64,000 nucleotides of DNA, taken from Treponema bryantii. Its GTDB lineage: Bacteria; Spirochaetota; Spirochaetia; Treponematales; Treponemataceae. Shown piece after piece: positions 17,066 through 26,900 of the stretch (positions are counted from its first letter, which is position 1; every line of letters begins with the position of its first letter). Position numbers and translations under genes: made by a program. Below the pieces are notes generated by a model that worked only from the letters and a program-made list of their open reading frames with translations, had not been told where the DNA came from and searched no databases. The stretch is from the NCBI RefSeq assembly GCF_036492245.1, contig NZ_AP025286.1, positions 3,162,001-3,226,000 on the forward strand. Reading direction: 5' to 3'.

Positions 17066-18208
17066 ATGAAAAAATTATTACACGTAACCTTTACCAGCCT
17101 TGCTTTACTTACTATAGTTACTGCATTTACCTTGTTTACGTCCTGTTCAAAAAAATCTGAACTATCTCCTGTAAACATTAATCCTGTCGTATATCAAAAC
17201 GATAATGTTACAATCAAAGTAGATCCCAAACTGGAACTGCTTATGATAGCCCTTCGACTTGCAGAAATTGAACCTTTTTCATTCAACTATTACGGTCAGG
17301 ACTATTCTCAATTTGTAGATGGAGTAGACAATTTATTTGCAAAACAGAAAGAACATCCTTTTGTAAAAGATCTGAAAAGCAGATATAAAAATTATAAAGA
17401 CAGCTACCGTGATATTGTTGCAATCACACAGTATATATCTGATGACATGACGCAAATGACAATCAAGCAGAAAGAAATGCCAAAAGAACTAAAAACATTC
17501 TGGAAAGGCGTTAATTTTAAAACTTTTATAGCCCAGTTCAATGATTTTGCTAATGTTTCAAACTTTGCCAGAATCTGGATTTTATATGAGCCACACCTTA
17601 AACGGCAGGCAATTGCCGAACAAGAGTTTATGACTTATAACAAATCAATTACAGACTGGATTTCTGAATACTTCTTTGCTCCAGATTCTAAACCTGAATA
17701 CGAAATATTCAGTACAACTCTAACTGCTTCGTATAATTTTTCTTTAGCCCCAACAAGTAAAGATGGTAAAACAAAAATTAAAGAAATTCGCGGCGCATAT
17801 TGGACAAAAGACATAGAATGGAATAATTTCCAGATTGCTTTGCATATTAGTGGAGGTTATATTTATTCCTTACTAGAAAAACATTGGGATATTCTTTCAG
17901 AAGATATTATCAGAATCACCAAAAAAATTTATGAAGATAATCAGATTACAGAAAAAGTAACTGACTATATTTCTTTAAGTACTGCCGTAAATCTTTTAGC
18001 AATAGTATTTTCTTTAGATTATGATATAGCAAAAAATAACGAAGAAATAAGTACCGCATTTAGAAATGGTATAACTACAAATTTCCTTTTTACAGATGTT
18101 GATAAACTTCTTTCAATTTCAGAAGCTTACAAATCAAACCGAAAAGCTTATCCTGATTTCGAAACTTTTGTTGTCGAATATCTTCCTGGAGCACTCAAAG
18201 AACTGTAA
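17066..18208 (+). CDS. Hypothetical lipoprotein, DUF4932-like in style
   Basis: 380 residues. The N-terminus is a lipoprotein signal: a basic start (MKKLLH), a hydrophobic core and a cysteine in LFTSCSK (about residue 27). The mature part is mixed alpha/beta without cysteines or an obvious catalytic motif. AGGAG lies 7 bases before the ATG. It is followed after 17 bases by a membrane-anchored S41-like protease gene, so the two are probably one operon for an envelope function. A resemblance to DUF4932 proteins is only an impression, and no HExH motif is present where one might expect it (ALHISGGYIYS). Confidence 0.7.
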   Translation: MKKLLHVTFTSLALLTIVTAFTLFTSCSKKSELSPVNINPVVYQNDNVTIKVDPKLELLMIALRLAEIEPFSFNYYGQDYSQFVDGVDNLFAKQKEHPFVKDLKSRYKNYKDSYRDIVAITQYISDDMTQMTIKQKEMPKELKTFWKGVNFKTFIAQFNDFANVSNFARIWILYEPHLKRQAIAEQEFMTYNKSITDWISEYFFAPDSKPEYEIFSTTLTASYNFSLAPTSKDGKTKIKEIRGAYWTKDIEWNNFQIALHISGGYIYSLLEKHWDILSEDIIRITKKIYEDNQITEKVTDYISLSTAVNLLAIVFSLDYDIAKNNEEISTAFRNGITTNFLFTDVDKLLSISEAYKSNRKAYPDFETFVVEYLPGALKEL

Positions 18209-18225
18209 TAAAAGGAAATAGCAAC

Positions 18226-19866
18226 ATGAAAAAACGACACTTATTCTGGATTATTCCCTGCGGAATTATTCTACTCGCTTTTCTGGTAGCTTTAATTGGA
18301 CATATTGCAAGCCCAGTACCATCAAAAAAGTATGTAGCAAAATATAAAGAACGAAAAACTATAACAGAAAAAGAACTAGAAGAAGACCTTGAATATCTAA
18401 AGTATTATTTCACCTACTCTTACTGCGGTTATGCAGAACTAGTAGAAGCAGGTTTTGATATTGATGCTTTAATTGCTGATATTAAAAAAGACTGCGATAA
18501 AAATAAGCACGGTTCTACCTATGATGCAAGTGATGTCCGGGCAAATATTGCAAAACGCGTTCTTCAGCATCATTGTATTGATGATAATCATTTTGCTGTA
18601 TGCGGTGAATCAAAGCTTCCAAACTCGCTGTATTTTACAGATATTTACGTTAAGCCGCTTGATACCGGAGATGAGAAAAAATATATTGTTGTCAAAAATG
18701 AGCGTGACCCGTTCCCGGAAAAGGTTCTGAAAAGAATGAATAAATATGTTCCAGCTGATATTCAACCCGGACAGTTCTACACAGGACCTGAATCTATGCT
18801 CTATGAATGGTTTGATGGAAAAGAAAAGATTTATAGAGTTGGTACTCTCTCTCGTCAGAATGTAAATAACATTCAGATTATGATAGACAGAAAACGTGTC
18901 ACTGCACCTGTAGTTTCAAATAACAGCCTGGAACGAGCCGGTAAAATGCAGGGTATGAGAGAGACAAATGATACTCTGTATATTTCTCTTGTGGACTTTA
19001 TGTTCGGGCAAAGTTCAAAAGTAATAAATGAAAAAGAATTTGATATTCTCTGTGAAAATACACGTATAAAGAGTCGAGGTAAAAAGCAGATTATAATTGA
19101 CCTGCGAAGTAATCCCGGTGGATACGGTTACAGAGCTGCAATGCTTTATTCATATCTTTTTTATAATCAGCATGAAGAGATTCCTCATAATTTGATTGAA
19201 TATATTTGCCAGATTACAGAAGATGGTGAATATATTTCTATGTGTCCAACTTATGGAAAAGGTTTTATTTATTCGAAAGTAAAAGCTTTACTAGGCAAAA
19301 TTAAGGCTCTTAAATTTCAGAAAAAATCGAAGCTCACCAAAACCTACTTTGAACGCTATAATGAAAAGATTGAAAAAAGATTCCAACATCAGTTTTTAAA
19401 GGCCTCTGTTAAAGAATTATTTATTCCATACAGCAAAGCAATAAAACTTGATATGCCAGATCCTGTAATAACAGAATTACCCGCTCCAGATTTCTCTGGT
19501 GATATTTATGTTCTGACTGATAAATATTCAGCATCATGCTCTGAATATTCAATTGCTACATTACGCAATCTTGCAGCAAATTCAAAAGTTACAATTCATC
19601 ATATTGGAGAAAATACGAGAGGTGCAGTATTTTTTATTGATGTAAACTCTTTTATTATGCCAAATTCAGGCGCATGGATATCTCTTCCAACAGGCCGCGT
19701 TTATTCCGATGCCTTTGACCATCCAACCTTCCACGGCGAAGGCTACGGCTGGTTCCCGGAATACTGGGTAACTCATTACAATCTGCTGAATACACTTTGT
19801 AATCTGATTGATGACCCGGAACTTGAAACCGCACTCCAGGGTCTGGAAAAGTGGCAATTACAATAA
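18226..19866 (+). CDS. Membrane-anchored S41-family peptidase-like protein
   Basis: 546 residues with one N-terminal membrane helix (about 7-28). The C-terminal half carries the S41 (tail-specific protease) pattern: IIIDLRSNPGGYGYRA, then DIYVLTDKYSASCSEYSI, where the Ser in SASCSE is in the nucleophile region, and ENTRGAV. No PDZ domain is obvious between. The active site would face the periplasm. It follows the lipoprotein gene by 17 bases and ends at a bidirectional terminator. The catalytic Lys cannot be placed with confidence, so an inactive relative is possible. Confidence 0.75.
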   Translation: MKKRHLFWIIPCGIILLAFLVALIGHIASPVPSKKYVAKYKERKTITEKELEEDLEYLKYYFTYSYCGYAELVEAGFDIDALIADIKKDCDKNKHGSTYDASDVRANIAKRVLQHHCIDDNHFAVCGESKLPNSLYFTDIYVKPLDTGDEKKYIVVKNERDPFPEKVLKRMNKYVPADIQPGQFYTGPESMLYEWFDGKEKIYRVGTLSRQNVNNIQIMIDRKRVTAPVVSNNSLERAGKMQGMRETNDTLYISLVDFMFGQSSKVINEKEFDILCENTRIKSRGKKQIIIDLRSNPGGYGYRAAMLYSYLFYNQHEEIPHNLIEYICQITEDGEYISMCPTYGKGFIYSKVKALLGKIKALKFQKKSKLTKTYFERYNEKIEKRFQHQFLKASVKELFIPYSKAIKLDMPDPVITELPAPDFSGDIYVLTDKYSASCSEYSIATLRNLAANSKVTIHHIGENTRGAVFFIDVNSFIMPNSGAWISLPTGRVYSDAFDHPTFHGEGYGWFPEYWVTHYNLLNTLCNLIDDPELETALQGLEKWQLQ

Positions 19867-19868
19867 AA

Positions 19869-19898
19869 AAAAAGCTGCTCTTACGAGCAGCCTTTTTT
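19869..19898. terminator. Bidirectional intrinsic terminator
   Basis: GCTGCTC (19874-19880), loop TTAC, GAGCAGC (19885-19891), with an A-run before and a T-run after. It serves the S41-like gene on the plus strand and ppdK on the minus strand. Confidence 0.9.
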
Positions 19899-19914
19899 AG
19901 TTTTGTATCAAAAC

Positions 19915-22605
19915 TTATTTCTTAGCCTTGATAACAGCCTGAGCACCAGCAAGACGAGCGAGTGGTACGCGGAATGGTGAACAAGATACATAGTTCAAAC
20001 CAAGCTTGTAGCAGAGTGCAATAGAAGCTGGGTCTCCACCATGCTCACCACAGATACCAAGGTGGAGGTTCTTCTTAACTGAACGTCCCTTAGCTTCTGC
20101 GATTTCCATAAGAGCACCTGGACCATCTGGATCAAGTGTAGCAAATGGATCGTCTTCGAGGATTCTCTGATCGAGGTAAGATTCGATGAACTTACCATAG
20201 TCATCACGGCTGAAACCGAATGTTGTCTGAGAAAGGTCGTTTGTACCGAATGAGAAGAAGTCAGCGAACTGAGCAACCTTGTCAGCGATAAGAGCAGTTC
20301 TTGGGAACTCAACCATAGAACCGATAGCAAACTTGAGGTTTGTACCACATTCTTTGTTTACGTTAGCAATTACAGCTTCTGCCTGACCGCGGATCTGTTC
20401 AACTTCACGGTAAGAAACAACGTTAGGAATCATGATCTGTACTTCGTGAGCAACGCCTTCTTTGTCGAGCTTAGCTGTAGCGCGAGCGATTGCTTCAACC
20501 TGCATTTCATAGATTTCTGGATATGTAATAGCAAGACGACATCCGCGGTGTCCGAGCATTGGGTTGTGTTCGTCGAGAGCAGCAACTTTTGCAGCAAGAA
20601 CAGCTGGCTTAATGTCGAGTTTTTCAGCGAGAGCCTTGAGCTGATCCTTAGATTCAGCCTGGATGAACTCGTTGAGAGGTGGGTCAAGGAGACGAATTGT
20701 TACTGGGTAACCCTTCATAGCCTTGATGATTTCGTAGAAGTCTTTCTGCTGATATGGAAGGATCTTAGCAAGGTTAGCCTTGCGAGCTTCTGTATCTTCA
20801 GAAACGATCATCTTCTGGAATGCAGTAAGTTTTGGTTCGTCGAAGAACATGTGTTCTGTACGGCAGAGACCAATACCCTTTGCTCCGAAGCGGAATGCAT
20901 CTTCAGCATTCTTTGGTGTATCACCGTTAGCGAATACATCGAATCCCTTAACCTTCTGTCCAGAAGCAGTTGTGCGTGAAGACTTAGCGCGAACTTCGTC
21001 TGCCCAACCAAGGAATGTTTCGAGGTCGCCAGAGATAGTAGCAGGTTTTACAGCAACCTGTCCTTCATATACTTTACCTGTAGCACCGTCGATTGTGAGG
21101 AAGTCACCCTTCTTGTATGACTTGCCCTTTACAACGATTGTATTTGCATCTTTGAATGTAACGTCTGCACAACCACAAACACAAGGAGTTCCCATACCAC
21201 GAGCAACTACGGCAGCGTGTGATGTACGTCCACCAGTTGATGTAAGGATACCCTGTGCAACAGCCATACCGGCGATATCATCAGGAGATGTTTCTTTACG
21301 TACGAGAAGTACTTTCTTTCCTTCTTTTGCCCAAGCTTCTGCTTCGTCAGCTGTGAATACAATCTGACCACATCCAGCTCCAGGTGATGCGTTAAGACCA
21401 GCAGCGATTTCTGTAGCCTTCTTTACAGCTTCCTTGTCCAACTGTGGGAGGAGGAGCTGGTTGAGCTGCTCTGGTTCTACGCGGAGGAGAGCCTGCTCTT
21501 TTGTGATGAGCTTTTCAGCTACCATGTCTACAGCCATCTTTACAGCAGCTGCACCAGTTCTCTTACCATTGCGGCACTGGAGCATATAGAGTTTACCTTC
21601 TTCAACTGTGAACTCCATATCCTGCATATCGTGATAGTGCTTTTCGAGACGAGCACGGATCTTGCAGAGCTGGTCATAAACTTTTGGATTTTCTTTTTCG
21701 AGCTGTGAAAGCTTCTGTGGAGTACGGATACCTGCAACAACGTCTTCACCCTGAGCGTTCATAAGGTATTCACCCATGAATACGTTCTCACCAGTTGAAG
21801 GGTCGCGAGAGAAACATACACCAGTTCCAGAAGTGTTACCCTTGTTACCGAATACCATTGCCATTACAGAAACGGCTGTACCCTTAAGAGCACCTTCCTT
21901 AATGTTGTTGAGCTTGCGGTACTTAATAGCACGTGGGTTCATCCAAGAACCGAATACAGCTCCGATAGCTCCCCACATCTGTACTTTAGCATCCTGAGGG
22001 AAGTCTTCTCCCTTTTCCTTTTTGTACATTTTCTTGTACTTTTCAACAATCAATTTGAGTTCATCAACGTTCAACTCTGGGTCATCTTTAATACCACGGA
22101 TAGCTTTTACTTCGTCAATGATAGCTTCGAATTTATCATGATCTACGCCCATAGCAACGTCACCGTACATCTGAATAAAGCGGCGGTAAGCGTCCCAAGC
22201 GAATCTTTCGTTTCCTGTTTTTGCAGCAAGACCAAGAACAGCCTTGTCGTTAAGACCGAGGTTAAGGATTGTATCCATCATACCTGGCATAGAAATAGCA
22301 GCACCTGAACGTACTGATACGAGAAGAGGATCCTTCTCATCACCAAGCTTTTTGCCCATAGCAGCTTCAAGCTTTGCAAGATAAACATCAACTTCTTTTG
22401 CCAATCCAGCTGGGTACTTGCGACCGAGCTTGTAGAATTCCTGACAAACATCTGTTGTGATTGTGAATCCAGGTGGAACTGGAAGACTTAAAGGTTTCTT
22501 TGCCATCTGAGCAAGGTTTGCACCTTTACCACCGAGTTCAGCGCGCATTGACTCATCGCCGTCAGCGTCGCCGTTACCAAAAAAGTAAACATACTTTGTT
22601 GCCAT
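19915..22605 (-). CDS. ppdK: Pyruvate, phosphate dikinase
   Basis: 896 residues, full length. It interconverts pyruvate, ATP and phosphate with PEP, AMP and diphosphate; in fermentative bacteria it often runs toward ATP. Visible parts: N-terminal ATP-grasp domain starting VYFFGNGDADGDES and GGKGANLAQMA, the phospho-histidine loop GGRTSHAAVVARGMGTPC (about 450), and the C-terminal PEP/pyruvate barrel ending in LGICGEHGGDPASI with the catalytic Cys. GGAG lies 8 bases before the ATG. The strong codon bias (few rare codons, abundant GTAAAG-type choices) fits high expression. Confidence 0.98.
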   Translation of the reverse strand: MATKYVYFFGNGDADGDESMRAELGGKGANLAQMAKKPLSLPVPPGFTITTDVCQEFYKLGRKYPAGLAKEVDVYLAKLEAAMGKKLGDEKDPLLVSVRSGAAISMPGMMDTILNLGLNDKAVLGLAAKTGNERFAWDAYRRFIQMYGDVAMGVDHDKFEAIIDEVKAIRGIKDDPELNVDELKLIVEKYKKMYKKEKGEDFPQDAKVQMWGAIGAVFGSWMNPRAIKYRKLNNIKEGALKGTAVSVMAMVFGNKGNTSGTGVCFSRDPSTGENVFMGEYLMNAQGEDVVAGIRTPQKLSQLEKENPKVYDQLCKIRARLEKHYHDMQDMEFTVEEGKLYMLQCRNGKRTGAAAVKMAVDMVAEKLITKEQALLRVEPEQLNQLLLPQLDKEAVKKATEIAAGLNASPGAGCGQIVFTADEAEAWAKEGKKVLLVRKETSPDDIAGMAVAQGILTSTGGRTSHAAVVARGMGTPCVCGCADVTFKDANTIVVKGKSYKKGDFLTIDGATGKVYEGQVAVKPATISGDLETFLGWADEVRAKSSRTTASGQKVKGFDVFANGDTPKNAEDAFRFGAKGIGLCRTEHMFFDEPKLTAFQKMIVSEDTEARKANLAKILPYQQKDFYEIIKAMKGYPVTIRLLDPPLNEFIQAESKDQLKALAEKLDIKPAVLAAKVAALDEHNPMLGHRGCRLAITYPEIYEMQVEAIARATAKLDKEGVAHEVQIMIPNVVSYREVEQIRGQAEAVIANVNKECGTNLKFAIGSMVEFPRTALIADKVAQFADFFSFGTNDLSQTTFGFSRDDYGKFIESYLDQRILEDDPFATLDPDGPGALMEIAEAKGRSVKKNLHLGICGEHGGDPASIALCYKLGLNYVSCSPFRVPLARLAGAQAVIKAKK

Positions 22606-22652
22606 TGATTTTACTCCATATCAATAAAAAGATTTTCAATGTTAATGTAAAC

Positions 22653-22681
22653 ATTTTATAGATAAAAATGATTACAGTCAA
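22653..22681 (-). promoter_or_regulatory. ppdK promoter
   Basis: On the minus strand TTGACT (22676-22681), a 17-base spacer and TAAAAT (22653-22658). The leader would be about 40 bases and includes the Shine-Dalgarno site. Confidence 0.65.
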
Positions 22682-22720
22682 TGATGTAGACTACTATGTC
22701 AAGAGGTTTAACGAAAAAAA

Positions 22721-22743
22721 TCCCGTACTAAGTTCAGTATGAC
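22721..22743. repeat. REP-like hairpin element, copy 1
   Basis: On the minus strand GTCATACTGAACTTAGTA, a hairpin with stem TACTGA/TTAGTA-type pairing. It matches the pattern of the two elements behind htpG (GTCAyscYGAACTTGTTT). It lies in the gap between the BMP gene and the ppdK promoter. Confidence 0.5.
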
Positions 22744-22768
22744 AATGGTTTCAATACGATACTTCGAA

Positions 22769-23971
22769 TCACTCAACCACCGTAATAACATCTTTCAAAA
22801 TATAGTTGAATGATGGAGCAGACTGCATTGCATTTTCTATATAAGGAATATTGAGATTGTAAGTATCTGATTCATCAAAAGGATTTATTCCGACATAATC
22901 TCCCTGAAAAACTAAAATTCCTTTTGTCTTAAACTGTTTGATTTTTGCATCGATTTCTTCTTTTGTTCCGTCTGCTGCAATCAACTTGTTCAAGCCAATC
23001 ATTTCGCACCAGTCGTTTTCAAATCCTGCTGCAGCATCATTTCCAAAGACATCAGCCTTTACCATCGATTCAATTTTCTTTCCTTTAATTACAGCTTCTG
23101 TTGCAGAAATAAAATAAGGAGTCCAGTTAATTCTTGTAGAAATAAGAGAAGTAGTTGGGGCAACATCTGTCATTGTCTGATTATATCCTACATGATAAAC
23201 AAGTTTTCCATCACGGGTACTTGCCGTCTCACAAGCTATAGCCGGTCCTGTAGTATCAGAATGCTGAGCAATAATTACACAGCCTTCATTTATCAGCCTT
23301 TCAGCTAACTTCCGTTCGGTAGTTGTATTTCCCCAGGTATTTGTATAACTCACAGACATTACAGCTTCCTTCACAACGCTGCGAACACCAAGGAAAAATG
23401 CCGTATAACCAGAAATTACTTCGGCAAAAGGAAAGGCTGCAACATAACCGATTTTCACCTGATCAGGAGTAATTCTTCCCTGCTCAATCAAGTCCTTTAA
23501 TTTCATTCCTGTTACAATTCCAGAGATATATCGTCCCTGATATATTGTCCCCATAAAGTTATGATAATTCTGAAGCACAGGTTCTTCATTTGCATTTGAG
23601 CAGGTTGCCTGACAGAACTGTACCTTTGGGAATTCTCCGGCAAGTTTTTTCATTACATCGCCATAACCATAACTTGTTCCAAAAATTAAATCACAACCAT
23701 TTGAAATAAGATCGCGGATAGCCGGCTCACAATTTTCTTCTGGAATATTATATTTTGAAATTGTTGTAATGTTTTGAGGGAACGCTTTTTCGAGCTCAAG
23801 CTGAGAACGCACAAAATTATTTGTGTAAGGAGTACTACTGTCTCCAATATAAACAAAACCAACCTTTATATTTTTCTGTGTGTAATCTGTGTACAGAAAA
23901 CGCATTCCTATTCTAAGAATACATACAGTAATAACAGCAGTAATTGCAGTAATCAGATATTTCTTTTTCAT
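22769..23971 (-). CDS. BMP-family substrate-binding protein (PnrA/TmpC-like)
   Basis: 400 residues with an uncleaved-looking N-terminal hydrophobic segment and no lipobox cysteine near it. The fold blocks are those of the BMP/PnrA family: KVGFVYIGD with an early aromatic, CDLIFGTSYGYGD, FMGTIYQGRYISGIVTG, KIGYVAAFPFAEV and IIAQHSDTTGP. Family members bind purine nucleosides or act as Med-like sensors. The ATG at 23971 directly follows the HD-GYP stop, with GGCGGAGGA inside that gene's last codons as ribosome site. There is no ABC nucleoside transporter beside it, so a signalling partnership with the upstream sensor is more likely than uptake. Confidence 0.85.
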   Translation of the reverse strand: MKKKYLITAITAVITVCILRIGMRFLYTDYTQKNIKVGFVYIGDSSTPYTNNFVRSQLELEKAFPQNITTISKYNIPEENCEPAIRDLISNGCDLIFGTSYGYGDVMKKLAGEFPKVQFCQATCSNANEEPVLQNYHNFMGTIYQGRYISGIVTGMKLKDLIEQGRITPDQVKIGYVAAFPFAEVISGYTAFFLGVRSVVKEAVMSVSYTNTWGNTTTERKLAERLINEGCVIIAQHSDTTGPAIACETASTRDGKLVYHVGYNQTMTDVAPTTSLISTRINWTPYFISATEAVIKGKKIESMVKADVFGNDAAAGFENDWCEMIGLNKLIAADGTKEEIDAKIKQFKTKGILVFQGDYVGINPFDESDTYNLNIPYIENAMQSAPSFNYILKDVITVVE

Positions 23972-23972
23972 A

Positions 23973-26900
23973 CTAATCCTCCGCCTCAACACTCAACTGA
24001 TTGATTCCAGAAACGTCTATACGACCTGCAGCAATCAGTTCAAGAAGAATATCTACAAGATGAGGATCAAACTGTGTTCCTTTTCCATTTTTTAATTCTT
24101 CAATAACAAGGTCCATTGGCATTGCATTTCTGTACACACGATGCGAAGTCATTGCATCAAAAGCATCTGCAAGTCCAATAATACGGGCAGTAAGCGGAAT
24201 CTCTTCTCCCTTCATACCACTGTTATAACCGGTTCCATCATATCGTTCATGATGATATTTAGCTCCGTCGGCCACATTTTTGATATGAGTAAAGTCCTTA
24301 AGAATTTCACCGCCGATATCAACATGTGTTTTCATTGTGTTATATTCATCTGCCGTTAGTTTTGCAGGCTTGTTAAGAATAGAATCCGGTACACCAATTT
24401 TTCCGATATCATGAAGCAGACCTATCTGACGGATATTTTCAAGTTCTTCTCCATCAAAACCAAGCTCTGCTGCAATAAGCATTGAATAAACAGCAACTCT
24501 AAGAGAATGTCGGCCAGTTCTCTTATCGCGGGCTTCTACTGCATTCGCAATAGAAAGAATTGTTTCATTACTCATACGGATCTGTTCACGTACATGAGCA
24601 AGTTCTTTTTCCTGCTTTTCATAACGAAGATTCTGAATAGTTGCCGTTACGTACCAGGTTAACCAGGCAATTGCCATTATCAGAACAAAGAATGCATAAA
24701 ACTTAAACCACCAGTTATCATAAATATGGAAAGGTTTTTCAATTTCATAAACAATCTCCTCTACAACATTAAGGCCCTTACTGTCGAGAAGAGAAATATG
24801 GAAGTTATATTTACCTGCCGAAATGTTTGAATAAATCACACTTGCAAGTTCATTCTGCGTCATCACATTCGGCTGCTCATCTATTCCTTCCATGTAGAGG
24901 CTGATATACGGATTATTTATAGAATAATTCAGGATTTCTGGAATTACTTCTATGCTGTCACTGTCACCAGGAATTACAAACGGGATATCCTTCTGCACCA
25001 TGTAGCGTTTTCCATTTACGAGAACTGATTTGAGCTGCATTCTGTAAGAGCAATCATTTTTGTCGTAGGCATCCAGATTCAGACAGCTCGCACCTGTATC
25101 ACACGAAAGATAAAGATTTCCTTCGTCATCTATATAATTCCATGAGTTTGCAGTAAGTGAGCCTATAAGTCCACGCTTTAAATCCAGAAGGATATAATCA
25201 ACCTTGTTTCCAGAAAGCAGAGCCTCTCTTGTTACAACAAAGATTCCTGCACTTCCGAGCACAAAAATATTTCCGTCGTCGCGGACTATCATGTCGTAGT
25301 TATTTGAATATGGGAAATTTGAAAGAACTCTGATATTAAAATCCTTATCAATATAACAAAGTCCATTACTTGTGATTGCATAAAAGGCACCGGTCTGCAC
25401 TGTACCTTCATGATCATTTACGGTTCGCAGTATTACATTAGAACTAAGGCCGTCCTGACGGCGCAGCAGTTTTTCAATTTTCTGATTTTTAATAATTGCA
25501 ATTCCGCCGCCATCGGTGCCGGCTATGAGAGTTCCGTCTGGGAGCTCTGAGAGTGTGAGGACTACCTGGTTTTCAAAGCCGTCTGCTTTTGTGAGACGTT
25601 TTGTTACTGTGCCGTCTTTTAAGAAAGTAATTCCTTTTTTACCGGCGGCGGCTATTGTACCGTCGGAGAGTTCCAGGAGAACTCGGAACTGCTGCGCTGT
25701 ATCGGTTTCATAAGCTTCGATTCTGCCGTTCTTATCTAAACAGTATAGTCCTTTAGTGTAAGTACAAACCCACATGCGATCCTTACTGTCCTGCATCAGA
25801 CAACGTATGCGCAGTCCTTCCATCATTTTTGTAAGCTGATTTTCACACGGCTTTCCTTCTTCTGCATCAATCATAGAAAGCCCATCATCTGTTCCAAAAT
25901 AAATCTTACCATTAAACTTTGTAACTGAATTGACTACTGCCTCATCAAAACCTGCTGAAAGATAGATTTCTGCAAAGGCTGTTTCACACATTTTAAGAAG
26001 TCCAAGACGCGAAGAAGAAAACCACAGGTTGCCTTGATAATCTTCAATCATATTATCAATTGAATTATTGAAGATTCCGGTTTCTACCATATGAAAACTG
26101 TTATCTTTTTTGTAATCAATATAACCTACACCAGCATCTGAACATAGGAACAGAACATTCTCTTTAAAGACCAGAGAATTGATATGATTCATTGAACCAC
26201 AGTTAATGCGTTCAAGCAGTTTTAGACTGTCCTTATGAACAGCACCGGTTATAGACTCTTCAAGCTCAAACACAAAAAGCTGATTTCCTTCTGTGGCTGT
26301 ATAAAGTCTGCCGTCCTCCGCAAAAGCCGCCGAAATAAATTTCTCATTAACCGCAGCGGTCATCATCACCTTCATATCCTGAAGTACGAAAAGCTTACCG
26401 CCAGCAGTGACTGCCGCTACATGCCCGCGCCCGTCCGCAGTTACACGAAGAGCCGAGTGGACCTCAGGTACAATTGACTTAATACGAATACCGTCATTTA
26501 TCTCTACAACCGCAAGCTCTGCCGAAGTTCCGACATAATACATTCCATCCGCAGCTGATGTAATGCAGCGAACAGAATCTGCAGGAAGTCCGTTTTTTTC
26601 AGTAAGCACGTTTGTAATTTCTTCATTGATGATAATTGAAAGTCCGTTATCATTTGTACCGACAAACATTCTTCCCTCATCATCAACAAAAAGACAGCGG
26701 ACTGTTTTTATTGAATCATACTCATTCATAAGACGGAACTCTTTTCCGTTATGACGGTAAAGTCCGGCATAAGTTCCTATCCACAAAATTCCATCTGAAG
26801 TACTGGCAATATCATTTGCTTCTCCACCGGGAAGTCCGTTTGTGTTGTTGTAAACCGTCCGGATATAGGAGTCAAACTTTTTCGAAGAAGCATAAGAACG

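Noticed and set aside
20446-21367. Long open frames on the plus strand opposite ppdK (up to 195 codons)
   Set aside because: They follow from the strongly biased codons of ppdK, have no ribosome sites and no recognisable protein features.
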